From Trebonia sp963811335 (GTDB taxonomy: Bacteria > Actinomycetota > Actinomycetes > Streptosporangiales > Streptosporangiaceae), in the NCBI GenBank assembly GCA_963811335.1, contig CAWERB010000028.1:1-64000 (forward strand): a stretch of 64,000 bases of DNA, given 5' to 3'. The position numbers were made by a program, and so were the translations under genes. The stretch's first letter is position 1. Every line of letters starts with the position of its first letter. Below the pieces are notes generated by a model, which saw nothing but the letters and a program-made list of their open reading frames with translations, searched no databases and was not told where the DNA came from. Shown piece by piece: positions 44,986-52,820 of the stretch.

Positions 44986-45741
44986 ATGGGACGTCTGGAC
45001 GGCAAGGTCGCGATCATCACCGGCGGCGAGGGTTCCATCGGCATGGCGACCGCCCGCGCGCTGACCGCGGAGGGAGCGAGCGTCTTCCTCGCGGGCCTCT
45101 CCGAGCCCGACCTGAAGGCCGGCGCGGCGGAACTCGGCTCGCGGTCGGCCTGGGCGGTCACCGACGTCACCGACTCGGCCCAGGTCAAGGCCGCGGTGGA
45201 GGCGGCGGTTGAGCGGTTCGGGCGGCTTGACGTGGTGATCGCCAACGCCGGGATCAAGGGCGCGACCGGCCCGATCGCAAGCTATCCGGAGGAGTCCTTC
45301 GACCAGTCGCTCGCGGTGCACGTGCGGGGCGCCTTCCTGCTCGCCAAGCACGCCATTCCGTACCTGTCCAGCGGCGCTTCCGTCATCTTCACCTCGAGCG
45401 TGGTGGGCCTCACCGCCGCCCCGGAGATCGCCGGCTACTCGACGGCCAAGCACGCCCAGGTCGGCCTGATGCGGACCATCGCCGCCGAGCTCGCGCCGCG
45501 CGGCATCCGGGTGAACACCATTCACCCGGGCCCGGTGGACAACGAGTTCCAGCACATCGTGGAGGAGGCGGCCACCGGCGCCGACCGGGACACGGCGGCC
45601 ACGATCTTCAACGGCATGATCCCGCTCGGCAGGCACGCCGCGCCGGAGGAGATCGCGCGGGCGATGCTGTTCCTGGCCAGCGACGACAGCTCGTTCATGA
45701 CGGGGGCGACGCTATCGGTTGACGGGGGCATGTCGAGCTGA
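44986..45741 (+). CDS. Short-chain dehydrogenase/reductase
   Basis: A 251-residue SDR. The cofactor motif is variant (IITGGEGSIGMATA instead of TGxxxGIG). It has VIANAG, the catalytic serine in IFTSSVVG, and Tyr-Lys in YSTAKHA, then PGPVDNEF and the C-terminal GATLSVDGG. The substrate is unknown. It converges with the DUF5941 gene; the coding ends overlap by 30 bp. Confidence 0.9.
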   Translation: MGRLDGKVAIITGGEGSIGMATARALTAEGASVFLAGLSEPDLKAGAAELGSRSAWAVTDVTDSAQVKAAVEAAVERFGRLDVVIANAGIKGATGPIASYPEESFDQSLAVHVRGAFLLAKHAIPYLSSGASVIFTSSVVGLTAAPEIAGYSTAKHAQVGLMRTIAAELAPRGIRVNTIHPGPVDNEFQHIVEEAATGADRDTAATIFNGMIPLGRHAAPEEIARAMLFLASDDSSFMTGATLSVDGGMSS

Positions 45742-46899
45742 CCAGCCGACCAGCCAGTCCCTGGCCACCCGCCACCACAGGTAGAACCCGAGTGCACCGT
45801 AGGCAACCGGGGCGAAGCCGATGGCCGCCGCGATGCCGGCGACGATCATCCGCCCCTCCCAGCCGAGGCCCCGCCGGTCAATGCCGGCCGCCAGCCCGCC
45901 GCGCACCCGGTAGGCCAGGTCCAGGTGCCTGAGCCCCACGGCGGCGACCACCGCGAAGGTCAGCGGCGGCCAGACGCCGCCGACGAAGCCGATCTCGGCG
46001 ATGAACACGTACTCCGCCGCCTGCAGCAGCGGTGGCACAACCCAGTCGCCGCGCCCGTCATGCGGGTGCCAGGACGCGAACGCGGCGAGCAGCATCGCCT
46101 CAACCGGGGTGAGGAGCAGGATGCCAGACAGGTTACGCAGGCCGAGCGCGGCCAGCACGCCGGTGACGAGCAGCCCGACGACCAGCGGCGGCAACGGCGG
46201 CACCCGGCCGCCAACCCACTTACCGATCCAGATGGAGATCCGCCCGTCACCGCGGTAGCCGCGCACCTGGCCGCGGTCCCGCGGCTGGCGGGTGCCGTCG
46301 ATGATGGCCGCGCCGAGCGCGGCCACGCCAAGCACGAGCACGACAAGAAACGCCGCCCGGGTACCGAGCACCAGGACCGTGAGGCAGGCCAGCGGCAGCC
46401 TGACGTCGCACGGCGGACCGAACAGGCTCTGCCTGGCCGCCAGCCCCGAGGCGCCGTGCACGCACAGGTCCACCATCGGCGTCAGCACCGCGAGGATCGC
46501 CGCGATGATCGCCAGCCGCCACACCCCGGCGGCGCCCGCGCCGCCTAGGCTTGCGACGAACGTGCCGCGGAGCGAGTTACCCGCCAGGCCCGGCTGGGCG
46601 GCCGGGTGCAGGCTGACCGCCGCGGCGAGGCCCGCGTAGATCACGAACTCGGCGAACATGCCGTAGCCCGCGAGTCCCCACTCCACGGCGACCGAGGACC
46701 GCTGGCCGGCCAGCACCCGGCCGAAATAGGCGCAGGCGAAAACGGCGGCCGCCGCGACGAGCGCGATGATCTCGCCGCGCACCGACGCGACGACCAGCCA
46801 CAGCGCCGCGATCAGCGCGAAGCCGACGGAGATCCCGGACAGTGTGAGGGGCGGCAACCGGTAGAGCACGGACTGCCGCGTGCTCATGTAGCCGGACAT
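45712..46899 (-). CDS. DUF5941-type membrane protein
   Basis: A 395-residue polytopic protein with hydrophobic segments across both halves and the conserved block LRHLDLAYRVRGG...GLGWEGRM near residue 320. That block is the recognisable DUF5941 signature. It is divergent from the IspD/TarI-type cytidylyltransferase. In other actinomycetes these two families neighbour CDP-alcohol phosphotransferases, so a role in polyol-phosphate polymer or lipid synthesis is plausible but unproven. Confidence 0.65.
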   Translation of the reverse strand: MSGYMSTRQSVLYRLPPLTLSGISVGFALIAALWLVVASVRGEIIALVAAAAVFACAYFGRVLAGQRSSVAVEWGLAGYGMFAEFVIYAGLAAAVSLHPAAQPGLAGNSLRGTFVASLGGAGAAGVWRLAIIAAILAVLTPMVDLCVHGASGLAARQSLFGPPCDVRLPLACLTVLVLGTRAAFLVVLVLGVAALGAAIIDGTRQPRDRGQVRGYRGDGRISIWIGKWVGGRVPPLPPLVVGLLVTGVLAALGLRNLSGILLLTPVEAMLLAAFASWHPHDGRGDWVVPPLLQAAEYVFIAEIGFVGGVWPPLTFAVVAAVGLRHLDLAYRVRGGLAAGIDRRGLGWEGRMIVAGIAAAIGFAPVAYGALGFYLWWRVARDWLVGWSARHAPVNR

Positions 46900-47012
46900 G
46901 CCCCTCCTAGCCTGTACGGCTGTATTGATACGGAGCCGTTACGTCAGCGTAGCCCGCTACCCCTGTTTCCTTCGAGGAACCACGCCTCGAATACCGGGTA
47001 AAGTCCGCTGTT

Positions 47013-47711
47013 GTGACGGTGAAACGCATGGTGGCGGTGATACTCGGCGGCGGCACGGGCACCCGTTTCGGTGCGGCACTCCCCAAGCAGTTGCTCGTAC
47101 TTAACGGCCAGACCCTCGTCGAGCACTGCGTCGCGGCGTTCTCCGCCGCTCCCGGCATCGACGAGATCCTCCTGGTGATGCCCCCCGCTTACCACGATGA
47201 GGCGAAGCGACTGGTCGGCCGCCAGGTCAGCGCGATCATCGAGGGCGGCACCACCCGTCCGGACTCGGTACGCAACGCCCTCGCGCACATCGGCGCGCGG
47301 CACGACCCCGCCGACACGGGCGTCCTCATCCACGACGCCGCCCGCCCCCTGGTCACCCAGCGCATCATCGCCGACTGCACGCGCGCCCTGCGGGAACACG
47401 ACGCGATCGGCACCGCCGTCCCCACTTCAGACACCATCCTCCAGGTGGAGAACGGCACAATCGCGCACGTCCCGCCCCGCGAGACCCTGTACCGGGCCCA
47501 GACACCCCAGTGCTTCCGCCTGGAAGTCATCGCGAAGGCGCACGCGCTTGCCGCGGCCGACCCCGCCTTCACCCCCACCGACGACTGCGGCGTAGTCCTC
47601 CGCTACCTCCCAGACACCCCAGTCCACGTAGTCCCAGGCAGCGAAGCCAACATCAAGGTCACCTACCCAAGCGACCTGGAAATCGCGGAAGCCCTCCTCC
47701 GCACCCGCTAG
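47013..47711 (+). CDS. IspD/TarI-family cytidylyltransferase
   Basis: A 232-residue nucleotidyltransferase. The CTP-binding loop is ILGGGTGTRFGAALPKQLL, followed by EGGTTRPDSVRNAL, the metal-site region IHDAARPLV, RAQTPQCFRLEVI and TDDCGVVLRY, ending with ANIKVTYPSDLEIAEALL. It could be IspD (methylerythritol phosphate pathway) or the ribitol/glycerol-phosphate enzyme of wall polymers. No ispF is adjacent, and the divergent DUF5941 gene tilts toward the second. GTG 47013 is used. Confidence 0.85.
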   Translation: MTVKRMVAVILGGGTGTRFGAALPKQLLVLNGQTLVEHCVAAFSAAPGIDEILLVMPPAYHDEAKRLVGRQVSAIIEGGTTRPDSVRNALAHIGARHDPADTGVLIHDAARPLVTQRIIADCTRALREHDAIGTAVPTSDTILQVENGTIAHVPPRETLYRAQTPQCFRLEVIAKAHALAAADPAFTPTDDCGVVLRYLPDTPVHVVPGSEANIKVTYPSDLEIAEALLRTR

Positions 47712-47841
47712 CCGTCATAACGGCCGCCTAACGCGCCCGCCCGCGCCTGCCCCCGCCCCCTTACCTTGTTCATGGGCACCGGGTGACACCTGGGGCCTGG
47801 GAGTCCGGTGGTGCCGGTATGGCTCTTTGCCCCCCGCTCGT

Positions 47842-48175
47842 CTGACCGTAGAGATTCTCACGAGTTCCCGCCGCAGGCCCGCAACCACGAAAGATCTTCA
47901 CGTCCGCGCGACCTTCCCCTGGATGATCTTGGCTTTGCATACCTGCGGCCCATGATCGCCCAGCTTTGCATTCCTGCGGCCCATGATCGCCCAGCTTTGC
48001 ATAGCGGGGGCCCATGATCAGGATCGATTTGCGGCAAATGTCCAGCCCGCCGCTATGCAAAGTCGCGAATTCGTGGTCCTGGGCTATGCAAAGCCAAGAT
48101 CATCAGAGGCCAGGTTGGCGTCGGCGTGAAGATCACTAGCGGTTTCGGGCCTGCGGCAGAAAATCGTGGCTAACT
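47842..48175. repeat. Intergenic palindromic repeat, copy B
   Basis: A large imperfect palindrome. The left arm (about 47842-47941) and right arm (about 48078-48175) pair through GCCGCAGGCCCG / CGGGCCTGCGGC, GATCTTCACG / CGTGAAGATC and the exact 19-bp ATGATCTTGGCTTTGCATA / TATGCAAAGCCAAGATCAT. The centre holds a 31-bp tandem repeat and the core palindrome ATTTGC-G-GCAAAT. Copy A at 19423-19655 is its homologue. There is no gene in 47712-48434. Confidence 0.75.
47942..48033. repeat. 31-bp tandem repeat inside copy B
   Basis: CCTGCGGCCCATGATCGCCC plus AGCTTTGCATT is repeated with exact 31-bp period. The landmark CCCATGATC starts at 47949, 47980 and 48011; the third unit is partial and diverged. 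Confidence 0.75.
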
Positions 48176-48339
48176 TTACGGCCGGGTGGTGGCTTGTGGG
48201 CTTATGGCCAAGGCCATAAGCCCATGCCAGCGCCTTCGAGTCACCACGACCTCAAGGAGCAGGAACCGCGGGGGAGATTTCTCGCCGGCCTTCCGAAGGA
48301 GCGCCGGCGAAAATCTTCCCCCGCGGGCCTCGCCCCGCG

Positions 48340-48432
48340 TCTTTTGATTTTGATTTGGCTTTGGATTTTGACTTGGCTTTGGATTTTGATTGGCTTTTGG
48401 TTCGACTCTGGACCTGGACCTGGACTTGCGAA
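48340..48432. repeat. AT/TG-rich degenerate tandem repeat
   Basis: Iterations of TTTTGAT, TTTGGAT and TTGGCTTTGGATTTTGAC in a genome that is otherwise strongly GC-rich, directly after the stop of the class III aminotransferase gene. The tail switches to CTGGACCTGGACCTGGAC hexamers. A related short stretch (CAAAGCCAAAATCAAAC) follows the SPFH gene near 17576. Confidence 0.65.
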
Positions 48433-48434
48433 CC

Positions 48435-49808
48435 CTAAGACCGAACCGCCTGCTTGATCAGCGTGCGGCCGAAGTCCCACATCAGCCCCGACCCCTTGGA
48501 CGCGTCGTCGAGCACGTCGGCGAGCCCGTCAATGAAGAGCTTGACCTCCGCGTCGCCGATCATCAGCGGCGGGATGAGCTTGATGACTTCCATGTGGTCG
48601 CCGGAGACCTGGGTAAGTATGCGGTGCCGCTGGAAGAGTGACACCACGACCATCTGGGCGAACAGGCCGACGCGGGCCTTCTGCAGCATGGCCCAGCCCG
48701 CCTTGGCCTTCAGGCCGGACGGACGGCCGAATTCGATGCCGACGATGAGGCCCTTACCGCGCACGTCCTTGATCAGGTCGTACTTGGCCGCAAGTCCCTC
48801 GAGGCCGCGCATGAGCTCGTTGCCCCGGCGCTCCGCGTTCTCGACCAGGCCCTCGTCCTCGATGACGGCAAGGGTCGCCAGCCCGGCGGCCATAGCGAGC
48901 GGGCCGCCCTTGAACGTGGCCGAGTGGACCATGACCTTGTCCATGGAGGAGTAGACGGAGCCGAAGATCTTGTCCGTCGTCAGCATCGCGCCGACCGGGA
49001 CGTAACCCCCGGACAGCGCCTTGGCGACGGTGACGATGTCCGGCAGCACGTCCTCGTACTGGTAGGAGAAGAACCGGCCGGTTCGGCCGAGGCCGACCTG
49101 GACCTCGTCGCAGATCAGCAGGGCGCCGTGCTTTTTAAGCAACGCCTTGGCCTGCGGCAGGAACCCAGTCGGCGTCATCATCACGCCGTGGCCCTGCACC
49201 GGCTCGATGATCAGCGCGGCCACGTCGCCCTTGCGGAGTTCGGCCTCGAGCGCGCCGATGTCGCCGAGCGGGATCTCGGTACCGGGCAGCAGCGGGCCGA
49301 AGCCCGCCTTGAACTCCTCCGCGCCGTTGACGGACAGCGACCCGGCGGTGAGGCCGTGGAAGCCGTGCCTGGCGTAGACGATCCGGCCCTTGCCGGTCGA
49401 GTGGCGGGCGAACTTGAGCGCGGACTCGACGGCCTCGGTGCCGCTGTTGCAGAAGAACACCCGCTCAAGGCCCGGGGCCTTGGCGAGCAGCCGCTGCCCG
49501 AGCAGCCCCATGATCGGCTGGCAGTCGAACTGGGTCCACGCGGCGAAGTCGAGGTCGAGCGCGTCCTGGAGCGCCTTCTTGATCACCGGGTGCGAACGGC
49601 CGGCGGCGAACACCCCGAAACCGGACAGGAAGTCCGCGTAGGCGTTCCCCTCCGCGTCGTACAGGTAGGCGCCTTCGCCGCGCACGTAGTCCTTGTCGAA
49701 GCCGATGGTGCGCAGCGTGCGGGGCAGCTGCGGGTTCAGGTACTTGGAGTGCAGGTCATAACCCTGACCTCGCACGGCCGCGAGTTCAGCGCCCAGATCA
49801 AAGCCCAT
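48435..49808 (-). CDS. Class III PLP aminotransferase (possibly HpnO-like)
   Basis: A 457-residue omega-type aminotransferase. It has FFCNSGTEAVESALK, HGFHGLTAGSLSVNG, IIEPVQGHGV, the pyridine-N aspartate in LLICDEVQVGLGRTG, and the PLP lysine in VAKALSGGYVPVGA. Its C-terminal block FAQMVVVSLFQRHRILTQVS ahead of EVIKLIPPL resembles actinobacterial HpnO, which forms aminobacteriohopanetriol. HpnB-like sequence elsewhere in the window is consistent but distant. A general acetylornithine/putrescine-type transaminase remains possible. Confidence 0.85.
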   Translation of the reverse strand: MGFDLGAELAAVRGQGYDLHSKYLNPQLPRTLRTIGFDKDYVRGEGAYLYDAEGNAYADFLSGFGVFAAGRSHPVIKKALQDALDLDFAAWTQFDCQPIMGLLGQRLLAKAPGLERVFFCNSGTEAVESALKFARHSTGKGRIVYARHGFHGLTAGSLSVNGAEEFKAGFGPLLPGTEIPLGDIGALEAELRKGDVAALIIEPVQGHGVMMTPTGFLPQAKALLKKHGALLICDEVQVGLGRTGRFFSYQYEDVLPDIVTVAKALSGGYVPVGAMLTTDKIFGSVYSSMDKVMVHSATFKGGPLAMAAGLATLAVIEDEGLVENAERRGNELMRGLEGLAAKYDLIKDVRGKGLIVGIEFGRPSGLKAKAGWAMLQKARVGLFAQMVVVSLFQRHRILTQVSGDHMEVIKLIPPLMIGDAEVKLFIDGLADVLDDASKGSGLMWDFGRTLIKQAVRS

Positions 49809-49863
49809 GCCCGAATCCTATCGGCGGGTAAGCGGCCGGGCCCGCCGCAAACCGACGAGCGCG

Positions 49864-50988
49864 TCAGCCCCGGCGGGTGCCCGCGTGTCGCCCGACGAGG
49901 CGGCGGGGGCTGGTGAGGTACCCGGCGCCCCAGCAGGTGTGCATCGCGGCGAGCGCCGCGGGCACGCGGGCCCGGACACTGGCCGGCGTGTCCCGCGCGA
50001 AGGCCGCCGCGACCCCGGCGACCCCCGCCAGGTAGGCGGCCGGCACGGCGAACCCGAGAACCAGGTACGGAACGGGGGCCGGTGCTCCGGTCACCGCACC
50101 GATGAGCCCGGCCACGCCGAGGACCAGGCCGGCGGCGTTGAGCGCGGTCGCCGCGGGCGCCGCCAGGTAACGCGGGCTGACCGTCTCCGGGTAGCGGCGG
50201 GCGACGACCCGCCGCCACCGCCCGTAGCGGAACTGCTGCCTGGCGAGTGCGCGCAGCGTGTCTCTCGGCCGGTAGGTGACCTTGAGGTCCGGGGTGAACC
50301 AGATCAGGCCGCCCGCCGCGCGGATGCGGTAGTTGAGCTCCCAGTCCTCGGCGATCAGCATGGTCTCGTCGTAGCCGCCGACCCGCTCGATCTCCGCCCG
50401 CCGGTAGACGCCGAGGTAGACGGTATCGGCCGGCCCGGCGTCGCCGCCGGTGTGGTTGGCCGCGGCGCCCATCCCGAAGGGGGAGGTCATCGCCCAGGCG
50501 ACGGCCCGCTGGAACGGGGTGATGCCCTCGGCGGCCATCCAGCCGCCGACGTCCGCCGCGCCGGTGTCCATCAGCGTGCGCACGGCGGTCTGCAGGTAGC
50601 CGTCGGGCAGCATCGAGTGCGCGTCGATGCGGGTGATGATGTCGTGCCGGGCCGTCCGCACCGCCGCGTTCATCGCCGGGGCGATCTGGCCCGAGGGGTT
50701 GGGCACGACGGTGATCCTGCTGTCGGCGGCGGCGAGCTCGCGGGCGATCGCCTCGGTACGGTCCCTGGACGGGCCGATGGCGAGCACCAACTCGAACCCG
50801 CCGGGGTAGTGCTGGCCGAGGACGGCCGCGACCGACTCAGCGAGGTGCTTCTCCTCGTTGAGTACCGGCATGACAACGGAGACGGCCGGAAGCGTGGCCG
50901 CCCCCCCTGGCGAGTAGCCGTTCGCCTGGGGAGCCGGCCCCGTCCGTTCCGGATGCCGGTTCTGGTCGTTATGCAGGACGCCGGTCAC
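49864..50988 (-). CDS. Family 2 glycosyltransferase with C-terminal membrane helices
   Basis: A 374-residue GT-A enzyme: AVSVVMPVLNEEKHLAESV, VLAIGPSRDRTEAIA, ITRIDAHSMLPDGYL and the acceptor-site AEDWELNYRIRAAGG. There are two to three helices in the last 120 residues. GTG 50988 is six bases downstream of TACACT (50995-51000), a leaderless arrangement. The family resembles succinoglycan-type ExoA transferases. The acceptor is unknown. Confidence 0.85.
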   Translation of the reverse strand: MTGVLHNDQNRHPERTGPAPQANGYSPGGAATLPAVSVVMPVLNEEKHLAESVAAVLGQHYPGGFELVLAIGPSRDRTEAIARELAAADSRITVVPNPSGQIAPAMNAAVRTARHDIITRIDAHSMLPDGYLQTAVRTLMDTGAADVGGWMAAEGITPFQRAVAWAMTSPFGMGAAANHTGGDAGPADTVYLGVYRRAEIERVGGYDETMLIAEDWELNYRIRAAGGLIWFTPDLKVTYRPRDTLRALARQQFRYGRWRRVVARRYPETVSPRYLAAPAATALNAAGLVLGVAGLIGAVTGAPAPVPYLVLGFAVPAAYLAGVAGVAAAFARDTPASVRARVPAALAAMHTCWGAGYLTSPRRLVGRHAGTRRG

Positions 50989-50994
50989 GGATGC

Positions 50995-51000
50995 AGTGTA
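50995..51000 (-). promoter_or_regulatory. -10 box of the GT2 gene (leaderless)
   Basis: TACACT on the minus strand, six bases before GTG 50988. Confidence 0.45.
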
Positions 51001-51068
51001 TTCCCGGGGCGACCCCGGACCCCGCTGGCTGCGAACTCCCGGACCTGCCGGGAAACCTCCGAGCCCTT

Positions 51069-51150
51069 CGCCGGGCGGCCTGATAAGATCGCGCTTTTTG
51101 CGATCAGGCCGCCCGGCGCGGACATCGGGGTACGGGGGGTCGTCCCCCCG
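51069..51150 (-). ncRNA. Two-hairpin 3' element after phoH
   Basis: In the phoH transcript, the first hairpin GGGGGG-ACGA-CCCCCC begins four nucleotides after the stop codon. A conserved linker (GTACCCCGATGTCC) and a long second hairpin follow, whose inner stem GATCGC/GCGATC encloses a loop of five A/T bases. Homologous elements follow uppS and zur. It is probably a terminator or 3'-end stabiliser; the conserved linker is unusual for a plain terminator. Confidence 0.65.
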
Positions 51151-51152
51151 GA

Positions 51153-52457
51153 CTATAGCTGCGTGTCCTCCAAGAGGTCGGTGACCAGGGCGGCGATCGC
51201 GGAGCGCTCGGAGCGGGTCAGGGTCACGTGCGCGAACAGCGGGTGGCCCTTGAGTTTCTCGATCACCGCGATCACGCCGTCGTGCCGTCCGACGCGCAGG
51301 TTGTCCCGCTGCGCGATGTCGTGGGTGAGCACCACGCGGGAGCCGGTGCCGATCCGCGACAGCACGGTGAGCAGCACGCCGCGTTCCAGGGACTGTGCCT
51401 CGTCGACGATGACGAACGCGTCGTGCAGGCTGCGGCCCCTGATGTGGGTGAGCGGCAGCACCTCGAACATGTCGCGGGCGACCAGCTCGTCGATCACGTC
51501 CTGGGTGGTGACCGAGGTGAGCGTGTCGTAGACCGCCTGCGCCCACGGGCCCATCTTCTCCGCCTCGGAGCCGGGCAGGTAGCCGAGGTCCTGGCCGCCG
51601 ACCGGGTAAAGCGGGCGGAAGACGATGACCTTGCGGTGCTGGCGCCGCTCCATGACCGCCTCGAGGCCGGCGCACAGGGCGAGCGCCGACTTGCCGGTGC
51701 CGGCCCGGCCGCCCATGCTCACGATGCCGATGTCGGGGTCGAGGAGCAGGTCAAGCGCGATGCGCTGCTCGGCGGACCGGCCGTGCAGCCCGAACGCCTC
51801 GCGGTCGCCGCGCACTAGCTGGATGTGCTTATCCGGCAGCACCCGGGCGAGGGCGCTCGCGCTGCCGGTGTGCAGCACAAGCCCGGTGTGGCAGGGCAGG
51901 TCGCGCGCTGCCGCGCAGTCAAGCGTGCCGCGCTCGTACAGTTCCTCTACCTCGGCCGTCGTCACGCTCAGTTCGGCCATGCCGGTCCAGCCCGAATCGA
52001 CTGGAAGCTCGGCCCGGTACTCCTGTGCCTCGAGACCGATCGACGCCGCCTTGATCCGCAGCGGCATGTCCTTGCTGACCAGGACCACGTTGTGGCCCTC
52101 GTTGGCAAGGGAGCGCGCCACCGAGAGGATCCGGGTGTCGTTGTCCCCCAGCCGGAATCCCGCCGGGAGAACCTGCGCGTCGATGTGGTTGAGCTCCACG
52201 TGGCAGGTGCCGCCGAGGTCCCCGACCGGGATCTCGTCGTCTAGCCGGCCGTGGGTGATCCGGAGGTCATCAAGGTAACGGAGGGCCTGACGGGCAAAAA
52301 AGCCCAGCTCAGGGTGGTGACGCTTGGCTTCGAGCTCGGTGATGACGACGACCGGGATGACGACGTGGTGTTCGTCGAACCGGGCGAACGCCGCCGGGTC
52401 AGCGAGCAGGACGCTGGTGTCGAGGACGTAGGTACGACGCTGCACAGAGTTGGCCAC
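51153..52457 (-). CDS. phoH2: PIN-PhoH fusion protein (PhoH2-type RNA helicase/ribonuclease)
   Basis: A 434-residue fusion. The N-terminal PIN domain (YVLDTSVLLADPAAF, ITELEAKRH, FRLGDNDTRIL, VLVSKDMPLRI) carries the acidic nuclease residues. The C-terminal PhoH ATPase has Walker A GGRAGTGKSALAL and Walker B FVIVDEAQS. PhoH2 proteins unwind and cleave RNA. GTG 52457 is preceded by AGGGGAG. No convincing PhoAT-like antitoxin ORF lies upstream; instead there is a strong leader hairpin. Confidence 0.93.
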   Translation of the reverse strand: MANSVQRRTYVLDTSVLLADPAAFARFDEHHVVIPVVVITELEAKRHHPELGFFARQALRYLDDLRITHGRLDDEIPVGDLGGTCHVELNHIDAQVLPAGFRLGDNDTRILSVARSLANEGHNVVLVSKDMPLRIKAASIGLEAQEYRAELPVDSGWTGMAELSVTTAEVEELYERGTLDCAAARDLPCHTGLVLHTGSASALARVLPDKHIQLVRGDREAFGLHGRSAEQRIALDLLLDPDIGIVSMGGRAGTGKSALALCAGLEAVMERRQHRKVIVFRPLYPVGGQDLGYLPGSEAEKMGPWAQAVYDTLTSVTTQDVIDELVARDMFEVLPLTHIRGRSLHDAFVIVDEAQSLERGVLLTVLSRIGTGSRVVLTHDIAQRDNLRVGRHDGVIAVIEKLKGHPLFAHVTLTRSERSAIAALVTDLLEDTQL

Positions 52458-52472
52458 GCAATACTCCCCTGG

Positions 52473-52495
52473 GCGCCGGCCGTGAGGGCCGGCGC
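52473..52495 (-). promoter_or_regulatory. Leader hairpin upstream of phoH2
   Basis: GCGCCGGCC-GTGAG-GGCCGGCGC forms a perfect 9-bp stem 15 bp before the start codon, just upstream of the ribosome-binding site. It could be a transcription attenuator or mRNA-stability element. The remainder of 52458-52820 shows no supported gene apart from the uppS 3' element. Confidence 0.5.
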
Positions 52496-52720
52496 TGCGG
52501 ACAGGACACGCCCGGCCCCGGGTCCTCCGGGGACAAACGTGTCGAGATGGACCGGGGCTGCCCGCCTTCGAGGGCCGCGCCGGCCCTCTCGTCGCACGTA
52601 GCGAGGTCAGGGGGCCTCCCGCGGGGGCACCCTGGGGAGGTGCCCGCCATCTCTGAAAGTACCCGTGATCAGGGCATTCTTAAAGCCCTAATTTGCACGA
52701 GAGGTTGCAGCGCTGTTCTG

Positions 52721-52808
52721 GTCCGTGCGGGCGGGCCTGATACGATCGCGGTCTCTGCGATCAGGCCTGGCCGGACGGACATCGGGGGGTACGGGGGGTC
52801 GTCCCCCC
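52721..52808 (-). ncRNA. Two-hairpin 3' element after uppS
   Basis: Same architecture as after phoH. The GGGGGG/CCCCCC hairpin starts 13 nt after the uppS stop, followed by the linker and a second hairpin with inner stem GATCGC/GCGATC and outer GGCCTGAT/ATCAGGCC. The distal stem differs from the phoH copy but still pairs (GTCCG...CGGAC). Confidence 0.65.
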
Positions 52809-52820
52809 GGAAGACAACAG

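Noticed and set aside
47942..48033. CRISPR-like array
   Set aside because: The 31-bp units are contiguous tandem copies without unique spacers, and no cas gene is present.
48194..48457. Hydrophobic ORF with Leu/Ile/Trp repeats
   Set aside because: It is the translation of the TG-rich simple repeat, with no start signal or family.
49807..51531. Long plus-strand ORFs opposite the GT2 and PhoH genes (and similar long antisense ORFs elsewhere)
   Set aside because: Typical antisense shadows in GC-rich DNA: Arg/Pro/Gly/His-rich with no family similarity.
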